Shown here piece by piece: positions 1 to 10,197 of a stretch of DNA of 45,312 nucleotides. The position numbers and the translations under genes are program-made. The number at the start of each line of letters is the position of its first letter. Position 1 is the first letter of the stretch. The stretch covers positions 1-45,312 of the forward strand of contig JAGXSU010000152.1 of assembly GCA_018333785.1 (NCBI GenBank), read 5' to 3'. Under the pieces are notes generated by a model that made no database searches, was not told the DNA's origin, and saw nothing but the letters and a program-made list of their open reading frames with translations. This DNA comes from Methylomicrobium sp. (lineage in GTDB: Bacteria > Pseudomonadota > Gammaproteobacteria > Methylococcales > Methylomonadaceae).

Positions 1-286
1 TTCCCCTGGCATCTGGAGAAAATGCCCGCCGGTCTGCGCCCCAATCTTCCGCTTGATGACAACTGACACAAGCCGTTTTGCCATCTCCGGAAACCCGGGC
101 ATCCCAAAATAAGGCCTGTCCCAGCAAAACATCCGGTGTATTGGAGGTTGCAGGCATAATGATGCCAAACAGGGCTTTTACTTTTTCTCTTAACGCCAAG
201 TCGGCATCATCGGCCCGACTCATATCCGGCGCGGTTATGAATACGGCAAGTAAAACGGAAAAAATAATTTTGATCTCAGTAAGCAT
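1..286 (-). CDS. Cytochrome c peroxidase (CcpA/MauG family), N-terminal part only
   Basis: The reading frame starts at an ATG at 286-284 and runs off the left edge of the window, giving 95 residues. Residues 1-26 look like a Sec signal peptide (a hydrophobic stretch around IIFSVLLAVFITAP, then a likely cleavage near SRA-DD). The mature part contains LGQALFWDARVSGDGKTACVSCH, whose CVSCH is a c-type haem site. The spacing and the F-WD-R-SGDG context are typical of the first haem domain of di-haem peroxidases. Such periplasmic proteins reduce hydrogen peroxide with electrons from cytochrome c, or act as MauG-like oxidases. The second haem domain is outside the window, so these two cannot be told apart. 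It is divergent from maeB across about 270 bases. Confidence 0.8.
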   Translation of the reverse strand, partial: MLTEIKIIFSVLLAVFITAPDMSRADDADLALREKVKALFGIIMPATSNTPDVLLGQALFWDARVSGDGKTACVSCHQAEDWGADRRAFSPDARG

Positions 287-555
287 GATGCATCCCCCAC
301 AAGTTTTAAGATCGGCTGAGACAGGTTTGAAAGATCATACAGTCTGCCTCTTAGATGAGCTAGAGAAACGCTATTTCAAAACTCAAGCCCGCATCATTAT
401 GAGAGTTGAAGGGATGAGTGGTTTACTCATGAACTCTGGCATATTCAACGTGCCGCCTGTCCATTAGAGCATTATAAAATTAAGATAAAGCGCATTTGTC
501 CAGGACCGGTTCTGTTAAGATAACAGCTTTAAAACCGTCTGATTAAACTGCCAGC

Positions 556-2862
556 ATGACTGATTCCCTAGACACCAAAGAACAACTCCGCCAACAATTT
601 CATCAAGCCGCACTCGAATACCACAACCAACCAGTTCCTGGCAAAATCAGCGTAACGCCGACCAAGCAACTGACGAATCAGCATGATTTGGCTCTGGCCT
701 ACTCGCCGGGCGTCGCTATCGCCTGCAATGAAATCGTGGCAGATCCGGCAAATGTAGCCAAATATACCGCGCGCAGCAATCTGGTCGGTGTTATCACCAA
801 TGGCAGCGCTGTTCTGGGGTTGGGCAATATTGGCCCGCTTGGCGCCAAGCCGGTCATGGAAGGCAAAGCGGTTCTGTTTAAGAAATTTGCCGGTATCGAT
901 GTCTTTGACATTGAGATTGATGAGTCGGATCCGGATAAATTATGTGACATCATTGCCGCTCTGGAACCTACATTTGGCGGCATTAATCTCGAAGATATCA
1001 AAGCGCCGGAATGTTTTGAGATCGAGCGCAACCTGCGCCAACGCATGAAAATTCCGGTTTTTCATGACGACCAGCACGGCACGGCGATCATAGTCGGTGC
1101 GGCGGTTTTGAACGGCTTAAAAATTGTCGGCAAAAAAATGTCTGATTGTAAACTGGTGGTTTCCGGTGCAGGCGCGGCTGCTTTGGCCTGTCTGGATTTA
1201 ATCGTTGACCTGGGCTTGCCGGTCGCCAATATTTTTGTGACCGATATTTATGGGGTCGTTTATCAGGGACGCAAGGAATTGATGGACCCCAATAAAATCA
1301 TTTATGCCCAAGACACCCGCGCCAGAACCCTGGCCGAAGTCATCACCGGTGCCGATATATTTCTGGGATTGTCAGCCGGCGGTGTACTAACGCAAGACAT
1401 GGTGAAAACCATGGCGGCAAAGCCCTTGGTATTTGCATTAGCCAACCCAACTCCGGAAATAACACCTGAGGAAGTCAAGGCCGTTAGGAATGATGCCGTC
1501 ATTGCTACGGGTCGTTCGGATTATCCGAACCAGGTTAACAATGTTCTTTGTTTTCCCTATATTTTTCGAGGCGCACTGGATTGCGGCGCAACGACTGTAA
1601 ACCGGGCAATGGAAATCGCGGCTGTCCATGCGATTGCCGAACTGGCAGAGGCAGAACAATCGGATATCGTGGCTGAAACGTACGGCGTCAAAAACCTATC
1701 ATTTGGCCCCGACTACCTTATTCCCATGCCTTTTGATCCACGCCTGATGGCCAAGATCGCACCGGCAGTCGCACAAGCCGCTCAGGATTCAGGGGTTGCA
1801 AGCCGTCCTATCGTTGATATGCATGGCTATATCGATCGGTTACAGCATTTTTCATATCAAAGCGGCACGATAATGCAGCCGATCTTTCAGATCGCGAAAA
1901 AGACGCCCGATGCCAAAAAACGCGTAGTATTTGCGGAAGGCGAAGATGAACGGGTTTTGCGCGCCGTACAAATTATTGTCGATGAAAAAATCGCCGTTCC
2001 CATTTTGGTAGGCCGCCCCGCTGTCTTGGAAAGCCGGATTGTGCGGTTCGGTTTACGGCTTAAATCCGGAATTGATTATCAGGTTATCAATCCGGAATAC
2101 GATGAACGCTACCGTGATTTTTGGCAGAGTTACCTGCTGATGACCGAAAGAAAAGGGGTAACGGAACAATATGCAAAACTGGAAATGCGCCGTCGGCACA
2201 CCTTGATCGGCGCCATGTTGATCCATAAAGGGTATGCCGAAAGCATGATCTGCGGAACATTCGGCAATTCCACCTTGCACCTGCATTACATCGATCATGT
2301 CTGCGGCAAGCGTAAAGGCGTCAATACCTATGGCGCGATGAATTTTCTGATTTTACCGGACAGGCAAATTGCCATTGTCGATACGCATGTCAACGAAAAT
2401 CCAACGGCCGAACAACTGGCCGAAATTACTATTCTAGCCGCCGAACAACTGCGCCATTTTGGTCTGATACCGCGCGTGGCCTTACTGTCGCATTCAAATT
2501 TCGGCTCCGGCAACAGTGAGTCCGCACAAAAAATGCGCGCCGTATTGGCTATTCTCCAGACAATCGCGCCTGAACTTGAGGTTGACGGCGAAATGCATGG
2601 CGATATTGCTCTTGAGCATGGCTTATTAAAGAAAAGAATGCCGAATACCACGTTAACCGATAGCGCCAATTTATTGGTGATGCCGAATATCGATGCCGCT
2701 AATATTTCTTACAACTTATTAAAAAGTGCGGCCGGTAATGGCGTTGCGATCGGCCCGATATTGCTGGGCTGCGCCCGCTCTATCCATGTCTTGTCACAAG
2801 CGGCCACCGTGCGAAGAATTGTCAATATGACAGCGCTTTCGGTGGTAGACACCGAGAACTAA
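556..2862 (+). CDS. maeB: NADP-dependent malic enzyme, MaeB type with phosphotransacetylase-like tail
   Basis: This enzyme oxidatively decarboxylates malate to pyruvate and makes NADPH in the cytoplasm. The 768 residues match the two-part MaeB architecture, as in E. coli MaeB (about 759). Residues about 1-430 are the malic enzyme, with [10 protein letters not shown], the metal and substrate region FHDDQHGTA, and the Rossmann motif [10 protein letters not shown]. Residues about 430-760 are a phosphotransacetylase-like domain ([14 protein letters not shown], ending [17 protein letters not shown]) that in this family acts as a regulatory domain. No good Shine-Dalgarno sequence precedes the ATG. 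The gene stands alone and is followed directly by a hairpin terminator. Confidence 0.95.
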   Translation: MTDSLDTKEQLRQQFHQAALEYHNQPVPGKISVTPTKQLTNQHDLALAYSPGVAIACNEIVADPANVAKYTARSNLVGVITNGSAVLGLGNIGPLGAKPVMEGKAVLFKKFAGIDVFDIEIDESDPDKLCDIIAALEPTFGGINLEDIKAPECFEIERNLRQRMKIPVFHDDQHGTAIIVGAAVLNGLKIVGKKMSDCKLVVSGAGAAALACLDLIVDLGLPVANIFVTDIYGVVYQGRKELMDPNKIIYAQDTRARTLAEVITGADIFLGLSAGGVLTQDMVKTMAAKPLVFALANPTPEITPEEVKAVRNDAVIATGRSDYPNQVNNVLCFPYIFRGALDCGATTVNRAMEIAAVHAIAELAEAEQSDIVAETYGVKNLSFGPDYLIPMPFDPRLMAKIAPAVAQAAQDSGVASRPIVDMHGYIDRLQHFSYQSGTIMQPIFQIAKKTPDAKKRVVFAEGEDERVLRAVQIIVDEKIAVPILVGRPAVLESRIVRFGLRLKSGIDYQVINPEYDERYRDFWQSYLLMTERKGVTEQYAKLEMRRRHTLIGAMLIHKGYAESMICGTFGNSTLHLHYIDHVCGKRKGVNTYGAMNFLILPDRQIAIVDTHVNENPTAEQLAEITILAAEQLRHFGLIPRVALLSHSNFGSGNSESAQKMRAVLAILQTIAPELEVDGEMHGDIALEHGLLKKRMPNTTLTDSANLLVMPNIDAANISYNLLKSAAGNGVAIGPILLGCARSIHVLSQAATVRRIVNMTALSVVDTEN

Positions 2863-2879
2863 TGCATCGTTGAAAAAGT

Positions 2880-2909
2880 GCCTTGCGCCATTAAAAGCAA
2901 GGCTTATTT
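2880..2909 (+). terminator. Rho-independent terminator after maeB
   Basis: A perfect 7-bp stem, GCCTTGC (2880-2886) with GCAAGGC (2897-2903), is followed by TTATTT. It lies 17 bases after the maeB stop and directly against the stop codon of the opposing SAM hydrolase gene. Confidence 0.75.
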
Positions 2910-3646
2910 CAGTTTGGCGAGACTTGAAAAGAGTGACCTATTTTTAAATTCAGAAGGTCCCGGGCTTTGCCTTGGTTAACGGCAATTTCAATCAAACCGG
3001 ATGAATTGCAATACCAAAACGGCCGGCCTGTTTCAACTGAGCAGAATGTTGATGCCTGATCGACGCAATGCCCATTGATGAATAACTGTCGGCCATCCAG
3101 ATCGGGGTTGTAACGACTACCTGTAATGGCGTTCCCGTAAAAATCAACGTAAATAATTTGATGACAATCTGAGGACCAGGTACTGAGGTCAGGTTTTGGC
3201 AGCGGTTTGCAATAGTCGGCCAGCAATCCGTTCGCTAAGGCACAGGCTACCGGAGCAAATAGATCGCGGCCATGAAAGCTGGTTGAACAGACATCAGGAC
3301 GCCAAATAATTTCATACCATTCAACTGTATTGGCCTGAAGGGCAACGGTATTCAACAGACCATTATCCGGCCCTACAAAATACTGTCCGTCTGCAAACAG
3401 GACAACAGGTCGCCGGGTGCCGCCTACACCGGGGTCGACAATCGTTAAAAAAATGGTATTTTGGGGAAAACTGCTTCGCAGCGCGGCTAACAGGTAGCTG
3501 CCGGCGAAAGGATTTGCAAAAGGCGCATCACTGACTAAATGAATGACGGGGAGTTGCGGAGCAGACTGCCGGAGAACGCTCTCCATTTGGCCCAGGTAGG
3601 GACCTGCCGGGCCGAAATCTGTGAACAGGGCAAAACAAAAGCTCAT
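2909..3646 (-). CDS. S-adenosyl-L-methionine hydrolase (adenosine-forming), DUF62 family
   Basis: Members of this family split S-adenosylmethionine with water into adenosine and methionine, and are related to fluorinases. The 245-residue protein carries the family motifs in order: TDFG near residue 9, VDPGVGGTRR in the middle of the N-terminal domain, VGPDNGLL, STSFHGRDLFAPVA, DFYGNAITG at the start of the C-terminal domain, and NSSGLIEIAVN near the end. The ATG lies 3 bases after the ttcA stop, so the two genes are almost certainly co-transcribed. The physiological reason for removing SAM beside a SAM-independent tRNA thiolase is unknown. Confidence 0.88.
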   Translation of the reverse strand: MSFCFALFTDFGPAGPYLGQMESVLRQSAPQLPVIHLVSDAPFANPFAGSYLLAALRSSFPQNTIFLTIVDPGVGGTRRPVVLFADGQYFVGPDNGLLNTVALQANTVEWYEIIWRPDVCSTSFHGRDLFAPVACALANGLLADYCKPLPKPDLSTWSSDCHQIIYVDFYGNAITGSRYNPDLDGRQLFINGHCVDQASTFCSVETGRPFWYCNSSGLIEIAVNQGKARDLLNLKIGHSFQVSPN

Positions 3647-3649
3647 CGA

Positions 3650-4504
3650 TCATTGCGCGAGAACAGACAAGCCCGTGGAAAAATCAATGACTTCACAGTG
3701 TTCCAAGGAGCCTTGTTTGAGACCTTCAAAATCAAATAGCTGTCTGTCCGCCAATTGCGAAGGCGCTACGTTTTGCAAACTGGTAAAAATAGTTTCCAAA
3801 CGGCCCGGAAACTGTTTATCCCAGGTTTTGAGCATAACCTTCATCGCCTGGCGTTGCAGATTTTCCTGAGACCCACACAGATTGCAGGGAATGATAGGGT
3901 AATCTCTGAATGCGGAATAACGTTGAATGTCCTTTTCACGGCAATAGGCCATGGGACGGATAACGATATTTTTTTTGTCATCGCTTAATAATTTCGGCGG
4001 CATGGCTTTTAACTTGCCGCCGTAAAAGATATTCAGAAAAAACGTCTCCAAAATATCGTCACGGTGATGACCCAAAGCAATTTTGGTTATTCCGTGTTCC
4101 TCTGCAAAACCGTATAACGTGCCTCGGCGCAGTCTGGAGCAAAGCCCGCAGGTGGTTTTTCCTTCCGGAATAACGCGCTTAACAACACTGTAAGTGTCTT
4201 TTTCTATCACATGAAAAGGCACACCGATGCTCGTCAAATACTCAGGCAACACATGCTCAGGAAATCCGGGCTGTTTTTGATCCAGATTCACGGCAATCAA
4301 TTCAAACTTTACCGGAGCGGTCCTTTGCAGATTCATCAGGATATCCAGCATCGTGAACGAATCCTTGCCTCCGGACAGACAGACCATGACTTTATCGCCA
4401 TCCTCGATCATGGTGTAATCAGCAATCGCGTCACCCACCGCGTGACGAAGACGTTTTTGCAGTTTATTGAATTGGGTGCGGGACTTCTGGTTCAGATCGA
4501 ACAT
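3650..4504 (-). CDS. ttcA: tRNA 2-thiocytidine(32) synthetase TtcA
   Basis: TtcA is an iron-sulfur PP-loop enzyme that thiolates cytidine 32 of some tRNAs. Numbered from the ATG at 4504, the PP-loop SGGKDS is at residues 44-49, the first cysteine pair CGLC at 119-122 and the second, CNLC, at 207-210. These cysteines hold the [4Fe-4S] cluster. [15 protein letters not shown] is also a family signature. The frame can be extended to a TTG at 4543, but that codon lies inside a hairpin following fabB, so I prefer the ATG (284 residues). Neither start has a convincing ribosome binding site. Confidence 0.93.
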   Translation of the reverse strand: MFDLNQKSRTQFNKLQKRLRHAVGDAIADYTMIEDGDKVMVCLSGGKDSFTMLDILMNLQRTAPVKFELIAVNLDQKQPGFPEHVLPEYLTSIGVPFHVIEKDTYSVVKRVIPEGKTTCGLCSRLRRGTLYGFAEEHGITKIALGHHRDDILETFFLNIFYGGKLKAMPPKLLSDDKKNIVIRPMAYCREKDIQRYSAFRDYPIIPCNLCGSQENLQRQAMKVMLKTWDKQFPGRLETIFTSLQNVAPSQLADRQLFDFEGLKQGSLEHCEVIDFSTGLSVLAQ

Positions 4505-4540
4505 AATCGGCGGAAAAGACTTTTGGGTTTGGAGTAATGA

Positions 4541-4569
4541 CAACCGGGCCCAGTAAAAGGGTCCGGTTG
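4541..4569 (-). terminator. Hairpin between fabB and ttcA
   Basis: CAACCGGGCCC (4541-4551) and GGGTCCGGTTG (4559-4569) form an 11-bp stem with one G-U pair and a 7-base loop. It follows the fabB stop on the minus strand but has no clear U-tract, so it may attenuate transcription or stabilise the 3' end rather than stop transcription fully. Confidence 0.5.
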
Positions 4570-4582
4570 ATCAATGAAAGGG

Positions 4583-5803
4583 TTAACTGGCGTAGCGCTG
4601 AAAAATAAGGGTTGCATTGGTGCCGCCAAAGCCAAAACTGTTGGACATGATGGTGTTCAGCGTTATGTTATCTTTATATTCACTGACGATGGGAATACCT
4701 TCGGCCAGTGGGTCAAGTTGAGTAATATTCGCAGAAGCGCTGATAAAGTTTTGCTCCATCATCAACAATGAATAAATTGCTTCATTCACACCGGCGGCGC
4801 CCAAGGCATGGCCTGTCAATGATTTGGTAGAACTCACAAAAGGCACTTCTTCGCGGCCGAATACGGCTCTTAATGCTTCAAGTTCACGGGTATCGCCGAC
4901 CGGGGTACTGGTTCCATGCGCATTGATATAATCGATCTTGCCGTTAACCGTTGCCATAGCCTGTTGCATACAGCGCACCGCACCTTCCCCTGAGGGTTGA
5001 ACCATGTCATAACCGTCAGACGTTGCGCCGTAACCGACCAATTCGGCATAAATTTTGGCTCCACGCGCTTTGGCATGTTCCAACTCCTCGATTACAAGCA
5101 CGCCACCGCCGCCGGAAATAACAAAGCCGTCACGGGTTGCATCGTAGGGCCTTGAGGCCGTCTCAGGGGTATCGTTATACTTGGAAGACAATGCGCCCAT
5201 CGCATCGAACAACAATGACATGGTCCAATGGACTTCTTCGCCGCCACCGGCAAATACGACATCCTGCTTGCCCATCTGGATCAGTTCCATCGCATGTCCG
5301 ATACAATGTGCGCTGGTCGCACAAGCCGAACTGATCGAGTAATTGACCCCTTTGATTTTAAACGGAGTAGCCAAGCAGGCGGTATTGGTACTGGACATGG
5401 TTCTGGGAACCATGTAAGGGCCCACTTTTTTAATGCCTTTTTCACGCAATATATCGGCAGCTTCAACCAAATTGGATGTCGACGGGCCGCCGGAGCCCAT
5501 AACGAGACCGGTCCGGAAATTAGACACGTCGGACTCTTCCAATCCCGAATCATCTATCGCCTGCTGCATGGCCACGTAGTTAAAGGCCGCGCCATCACCC
5601 ATGAATCTTTTGATTTTACGGTCGATATAATCATCCAGATTGATATTGATTGCACCGCGAACATGGCTTCTGAAACCTAATTGCTCGTAGTCTTCAGCAA
5701 ATTTAATACCTGACAGACCTTGTCTTAGGGAATCGACAACTTCATTTCGGTTGTTTCCGATGCTGGAAACAATACCTAAACCGGTCACTACCACTCTTTT
5801 CAT
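4583..5803 (-). CDS. fabB: Beta-ketoacyl-ACP synthase I
   Basis: FabB is the condensing enzyme of type II fatty acid synthesis and is needed to elongate unsaturated acyl chains. The 406-residue protein matches E. coli FabB in length. The thiolase-fold catalytic triad is visible: Cys161 in [10 protein letters not shown], His296 in [11 protein letters not shown] and His332 in [11 protein letters not shown]. The C-terminal [14 protein letters not shown] is also conserved. The ATG is 12 bases after the fabA stop. The fabA-fabB pair is the hallmark of anaerobic-type unsaturated fatty acid synthesis, in which FabA forms the cis double bond and FabB extends the product. Confidence 0.96.
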   Translation of the reverse strand: MKRVVVTGLGIVSSIGNNRNEVVDSLRQGLSGIKFAEDYEQLGFRSHVRGAININLDDYIDRKIKRFMGDGAAFNYVAMQQAIDDSGLEESDVSNFRTGLVMGSGGPSTSNLVEAADILREKGIKKVGPYMVPRTMSSTNTACLATPFKIKGVNYSISSACATSAHCIGHAMELIQMGKQDVVFAGGGEEVHWTMSLLFDAMGALSSKYNDTPETASRPYDATRDGFVISGGGGVLVIEELEHAKARGAKIYAELVGYGATSDGYDMVQPSGEGAVRCMQQAMATVNGKIDYINAHGTSTPVGDTRELEALRAVFGREEVPFVSSTKSLTGHALGAAGVNEAIYSLLMMEQNFISASANITQLDPLAEGIPIVSEYKDNITLNTIMSNSFGFGGTNATLIFQRYAS

Positions 5804-5815
5804 TTTTGCCAGCCT

Positions 5816-6331
5816 TTAAAAATCTTCAGTTGAAGTAAACAGACCGACACGTAAATCAGTCGCTTCATAGATCATTTTGCCATCCACTTCCATTGTTGCA
5901 TCAGCAATCCCCATGACCAATTTCCGCATGATCAGCCTTTTTAGATCGATTTTATAAACCACTTTTTTTGCAGTCGGTAACACCTGGCCGGTAAATTTGA
6001 CTTCCCCTACCCCCAGCGCCCGGCCTTTTCCAGGACCGCCCATCCAGCACAGATAAAAGCCGACCAACTGCCACATGGCATCTAATCCCAAGCACCCCGG
6101 CATAACTGGATCGCCTTGAAAGTGGCAAGCAAAAAACCACAAATCGGGATTAATGTCGAGTTCAGCAATGATTTGACCTTTACCGTATTTACCGCCTTCA
6201 TCGGTAATAAGGGTGATACGATCCATCATCAGCATGTTAGGTAATGGTAATTGCGCATTTTTAGGTCCGTACAACTCACCTCTTCCGGACATTAATAATT
6301 CTTCACGCGTAAAACTATGCTGTTTCTCCAT
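5816..6331 (-). CDS. fabA: 3-hydroxydecanoyl-ACP dehydratase/isomerase
   Basis: FabA dehydrates 3-hydroxydecanoyl-ACP and isomerises trans-2 to cis-3-decenoyl-ACP, starting unsaturated fatty acid synthesis. From the ATG at 6331 the protein is 171 residues, as in E. coli (172), and the catalytic His70 (in [15 protein letters not shown]) and Asp84 (in GCLGLDAMW) fall at the standard numbers. The frame continues upstream to an ATG at 6361, which would add 10 residues. I prefer the inner start by alignment with the usual N-terminus (SxTREELLxSGRGEL), but the outer one is possible. Confidence 0.95.
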   Translation of the reverse strand: MEKQHSFTREELLMSGRGELYGPKNAQLPLPNMLMMDRITLITDEGGKYGKGQIIAELDINPDLWFFACHFQGDPVMPGCLGLDAMWQLVGFYLCWMGGPGKGRALGVGEVKFTGQVLPTAKKVVYKIDLKRLIMRKLVMGIADATMEVDGKMIYEATDLRVGLFTSTEDF

Positions 6332-6410
6332 TATTTCCGTACCTGCCGATATGTTTTTCATTTAAAACCTATTATTATCCATGACTCGCTAAAAAAAATC
6401 AGCTCAATTT

Positions 6411-8309
6411 TTACTTCGCTGATACATCTCGCATAAATTGACTGGCTTTAAGTTCTTCACGATTTAATTTCAATTGATAAATAATCGCATAGCCCAATAC
6501 TGCTGATATATATTCCCGTGTTTCCTTATAAGAGAGTGTTTCCATCCAGATATCAGCAGGCATTGCCCCACTGTTTAAAAGCCAGGCATCGACCTTGGAA
6601 GGCCCGGCATTATAAGCGGCCACCGCCAGCATAAAATGACCGTTAAAGCGATCAAGCATCTGCTTGAAATAGTGAGCGCCATACCGGATATTGACTTCAG
6701 GCTTCAACAAGTCATCGACTGATTCCCAAGGTGAGTTGAGCGCCAAGGCCATTTGCTTTCCAGTTCCCGGCATAAGCTGCATCAATCCTCGGGCACCAGC
6801 TGGCGATAGGGCCTCGGGATCAAAGATACTTTCTCTGCGGATCAGACCCAGAATGAGAGATGGCTCCAATTGATTGGTTATAGCGGCGTGATTGACATCA
6901 TCCATAAAGTCCAGCGGAAAACGAAGCTTCAGATCATCCCAATATTCCGCTCTGGCCAGGGTCGTCACGGCATTATGATGCCATCCCCATTGCTGGGCTG
7001 TTTTAGCAGCCAGCAAGATTTGCTGTTTGTCCAGCTTACTCAACAGATATTGCCAGTATTTTCCCGCCTCGCTGCGCTGATTTACTGCTCTTAATTCCCT
7101 GACGATAAGCAAGTCGGATTTTGTTTGAAAGGCAGTAAGTTCGGCAGGATCAAGTGAAAGCGGACGGTCATTTAATTCCGGTTTCAAACCTGATTTTTCG
7201 GCGGCCAAAAAGCCAAACAGGCTTCTATCTAGCGCCAACGTTTGATAGAGCCTTCGGCTGTTATCGATCTGCCCCAAAGCTTCTAATGATCTGGCGCGCC
7301 AATACTGCCATCGCGGCAGATTAATTTGTTGCGCATCAAGACTGTCCAGGGCGCTCAGCACATGCTGCCAATTGCGTTCGATTAAAGCAGCTCGCACTTT
7401 CCATTCCCTGATAGATGAATCGGGTGTGACGACACGACTGAGCCTTGAGAAAGATGCAGGGTTCTTTTTGAATGTCAAAGCCAACCCCAGCCGTCCTTCA
7501 ACATAATCTTTACTTTCGGGGGCCAAGGCAAAACGTGAGCTTGTTGAATCCCACACCTCGATAGCCTTGCCCACATCACTATCGGCCAGACGCACAACAC
7601 CCTGCGCGAAAATCGTTTCCATGCCGGCGATGCTGTTATCCCAGTTAATTGCCCCGGTAACGCTGGACGGGTCGTTATACACCTTGAGCCACAAGGAGGC
7701 TTTTGCCTGATCCGGTTCAGCCATCAACGCCATCAACTGACTCGCCAGAGTGGTTCGGTTTTTTTTGATCGCTAATTCAAAACGTTCCCACAGAACCTCT
7801 TTTGAAAAATAGTCAGAGTGAATCAATCCTTCGAATAAGCCCTCGCAGGCCTGCGGCGTAGTCTCTGATGTGACCCACAGTTTTTTTGCTTCCTGTAACG
7901 CTGCATCTCTATAACCGCTATTCAGCCGTGCCCATTGATAGTGACAGACCAGGGCCCGGTTTGAAGTGGGTTTATAGATTTTTATAAACTCCGGCCATCG
8001 GGTTTGTTCAGCCAAATAAAATAGATAATCCCTTTTTAATAAAGCGCTATAAAGCGTATCGGAATAATCGGTCAAAAATCGCTCAACAGCCTGATTCTGA
8101 TTCAGATTTTGTTTAAGCCACTGATAGCGTAAAAACGGATACAAAGGATAATTTTTCAACGCCTCAGCTGCATCGGGCCAGGGTGCTTGAGGCTGAGTAG
8201 TTAGATTTTTGGATATGATCAAAAAAGAGGCGCGCTGTTCATCAAGCGGGACCGAAGCACCCGCAAGAGAAACCATGAAAAACCAGAATACCAAAACAAA
8301 TCGTGTCAT
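6411..8309 (-). CDS. slt: Soluble lytic murein transglycosylase (Slt70 type)
   Basis: This periplasmic enzyme cleaves peptidoglycan glycan strands to 1,6-anhydromuropeptides. Residues 1-19 form a signal peptide (FVLVFWFFMVSLAGA). The long middle region (about 25-460) is helical-repeat-like, as in the Slt70 U and L domains. The catalytic domain begins near 470, with the general acid Glu493 in LIRRESIFDPEALSPAGARG, then GLMQLMPGT and AYNAGPSKVDAW. At 632 residues it is close to E. coli Slt (645). It is the first gene of the minus-strand slt-fabA-fabB-ttcA run, 49-79 bases upstream of fabA, and divergent from the ABC exporter. Confidence 0.92.
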   Translation of the reverse strand: MTRFVLVFWFFMVSLAGASVPLDEQRASFLIISKNLTTQPQAPWPDAAEALKNYPLYPFLRYQWLKQNLNQNQAVERFLTDYSDTLYSALLKRDYLFYLAEQTRWPEFIKIYKPTSNRALVCHYQWARLNSGYRDAALQEAKKLWVTSETTPQACEGLFEGLIHSDYFSKEVLWERFELAIKKNRTTLASQLMALMAEPDQAKASLWLKVYNDPSSVTGAINWDNSIAGMETIFAQGVVRLADSDVGKAIEVWDSTSSRFALAPESKDYVEGRLGLALTFKKNPASFSRLSRVVTPDSSIREWKVRAALIERNWQHVLSALDSLDAQQINLPRWQYWRARSLEALGQIDNSRRLYQTLALDRSLFGFLAAEKSGLKPELNDRPLSLDPAELTAFQTKSDLLIVRELRAVNQRSEAGKYWQYLLSKLDKQQILLAAKTAQQWGWHHNAVTTLARAEYWDDLKLRFPLDFMDDVNHAAITNQLEPSLILGLIRRESIFDPEALSPAGARGLMQLMPGTGKQMALALNSPWESVDDLLKPEVNIRYGAHYFKQMLDRFNGHFMLAVAAYNAGPSKVDAWLLNSGAMPADIWMETLSYKETREYISAVLGYAIIYQLKLNREELKASQFMRDVSAK

Positions 8310-8335
8310 CAGGACTTATTACTTTTAAGATTGGG

Positions 8336-8364
8336 TTTATAAAAAAGGGCCGCATCGCTATAAT
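8336..8364 (+). promoter_or_regulatory. Sigma-70 promoter for the ABC exporter gene
   Basis: A perfect -10 TATAAT (8359-8364) is preceded by 17 bases and a weak -35 TTTATA (8336-8341). The GTG start of the next gene is 28 bases downstream. It lies in the divergent slt/ABC intergenic region. Confidence 0.6.
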
Positions 8365-8392
8365 CGGCTATTTATGACAGGTTAAAGCAACG

Positions 8393-10195
8393 GTGCAATC
8401 AAAAGCTTCCCACCCTCCCAAAGCGTTTACTTACACGTGGGACTACCTTTTTGGTGTTGCTTTACAACACAAAAAACAACTGATCATCGCTCATATCATA
8501 GCGATTCTGGCAACGATTGCCAGCGTTCCTGTTCCTTTGCTGATGCCTTTGCTGGTCGACGAGGTATTGCTCAAAAAACCCGGCATTACAGTCCACACCA
8601 TTGATTACTGGGTACCCGCCGACTGGCAGACGCCGGTTGTCTATATTTCAATCGTGTTGTTTGCCAGTTTATTACTGCGCGTCATATCGATTGCGTTCAA
8701 TATCGTGCAGGCCAGGCAATTTACCCTGATTTCCAAGGATATCGTTTTTCGCATCCGCCATCGATTGATCAATCATTTGCAAACGATCTCCATGGCGGAA
8801 TATGAAAGCCTGGGCTCAGGTTCGGTAGTCACGCATCTGGTTACCGATCTTGATACCATCGACAATTTTATCGGCTCAACCATCAGCCGGCTTTTGGTCG
8901 CGATATTAACCATTGTTGGGACAGCCGTAATTTTGCTGTGGATGCACTGGCAGCTCGGCTTGTTTATTTTATTACTGAATCCTCTGGTAATTTACTTCAC
9001 TCGAACGGTGGGGAGCCGAGTAAAGGATTTGAAAAACAAGGAAAATTCAGCGTATGAAATTTTCCAGCAAGCGCTTACAGAAACGCTGGAAGCGATTCAT
9101 CAAATCAGGGCGAGCAACCGGGAACGGCATTATTGTCAATTATTGGTCGATGCCGCAAGAACTGTCAAAGAGCAATCCGGCGCATTTGCCTGGAAAAGTG
9201 ATGCCGCATCCCGCTTGAGTTTTCTTGTCTTTTTGTTTGGGTTTGATGTATTTAGAGCGACGGCCATGCTGATGGTTTTCTATTCTGACCTGAGCATAGG
9301 CGAGATGCTCGCCGTATTCGGCTACTTGTGGTTTATGATGGCTCCTGTTCAAGAAGTGCTGGGTATCCAGTATGCCTATTTTGCCGCTAAAGCTGCGCTG
9401 GCGCGGATCAACCGCTTGACAAAATTACAGCAGGAACCGCAATACCCGCACATCAATAATCCTTTTAAAAACAAGAAAAGCGTTTCCATCCGTGTTGAAA
9501 ACCTTCATTTCAGTTATACCGACGAACCCATTCTGAACAATATCAACCTGACCATCAAAGCCGGAGAAAAGGTTGCCTTGGTAGGCGCAAGTGGCGGCGG
9601 CAAATCAACATTGGTGCAAACGCTGATAGGACTTTACAGCCCCAGTGCCGGAACCATTTACTATGACAACATTCCCATTGAACAGATTGGCCTGGAAGTG
9701 GTCAGAGAGCATGTTGTCACTGTTTTGCAGCACCCTATTCTTTTTAACGATACCATCCGCGCCAACCTGACCATGGGTAAGTCGGAAGATGATTCTGTTC
9801 TCTGGCAAGCTTTGCAGATAGCTCAGCTGAAAGCCACCGTGAGCGATCTTCCTTTGGGTTTGGATACTGTCATCGGACGACACGGCATGAGGCTTTCCGG
9901 CGGACAACGACAACGCATGGCTATCGCGAGAATGGTTACGGCAGATCCTAAAGTCGTGATTCTGGATGAGGCCACATCGGCCCTGGATTCAGCAACCGAG
10001 TATCAGGTTCATCACGCGTTGAATGATTTTTTAAAAAATCGCACAACGATTATTATTGCTCACCGTTTAAGCGCGGTTAAGCAGGCCGATCATGTTTATG
10101 TGTTTGAAGAAGGCACCGTATGTGAACAGGGACGGCATGACACCCTTATTCAACAAAAAGGCCTTTATGCAAAACTTTATGGCGAGTACCAGTAA
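8393..10195 (+). CDS. ABC exporter, fused membrane and ATPase domains (MsbA/MdlB-like)
   Basis: This is a half-transporter that should work as a dimer in the inner membrane. Residues about 30-340 contain the six-helix transmembrane domain, with hydrophobic segments near 30-55, 82-102, 165-200 and 275-300. The nucleotide-binding domain follows, with Walker A GASGGGKST (398-406), signature LSGGQRQR (501-508), Walker B VVILDEA (521-527) and an AHRLSAV switch. All motifs are intact. The start is GTG. Two bases separate its stop from the next ATG, so it is an operon with the PHP nuclease. The substrate cannot be told from sequence; lipids, peptides and drugs are all known for this fold. Confidence 0.85.
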   Translation: MQSKASHPPKAFTYTWDYLFGVALQHKKQLIIAHIIAILATIASVPVPLLMPLLVDEVLLKKPGITVHTIDYWVPADWQTPVVYISIVLFASLLLRVISIAFNIVQARQFTLISKDIVFRIRHRLINHLQTISMAEYESLGSGSVVTHLVTDLDTIDNFIGSTISRLLVAILTIVGTAVILLWMHWQLGLFILLLNPLVIYFTRTVGSRVKDLKNKENSAYEIFQQALTETLEAIHQIRASNRERHYCQLLVDAARTVKEQSGAFAWKSDAASRLSFLVFLFGFDVFRATAMLMVFYSDLSIGEMLAVFGYLWFMMAPVQEVLGIQYAYFAAKAALARINRLTKLQQEPQYPHINNPFKNKKSVSIRVENLHFSYTDEPILNNINLTIKAGEKVALVGASGGGKSTLVQTLIGLYSPSAGTIYYDNIPIEQIGLEVVREHVVTVLQHPILFNDTIRANLTMGKSEDDSVLWQALQIAQLKATVSDLPLGLDTVIGRHGMRLSGGQRQRMAIARMVTADPKVVILDEATSALDSATEYQVHHALNDFLKNRTTIIIAHRLSAVKQADHVYVFEEGTVCEQGRHDTLIQQKGLYAKLYGEYQ

Positions 10196-10197
10196 TC

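Noticed and set aside
78-467. A 129-residue plus-strand open frame
   Set aside because: It runs antisense to the cytochrome c peroxidase start, which has a signal peptide and a CVSCH haem motif, and it shows no recognisable domain or ribosome binding site.
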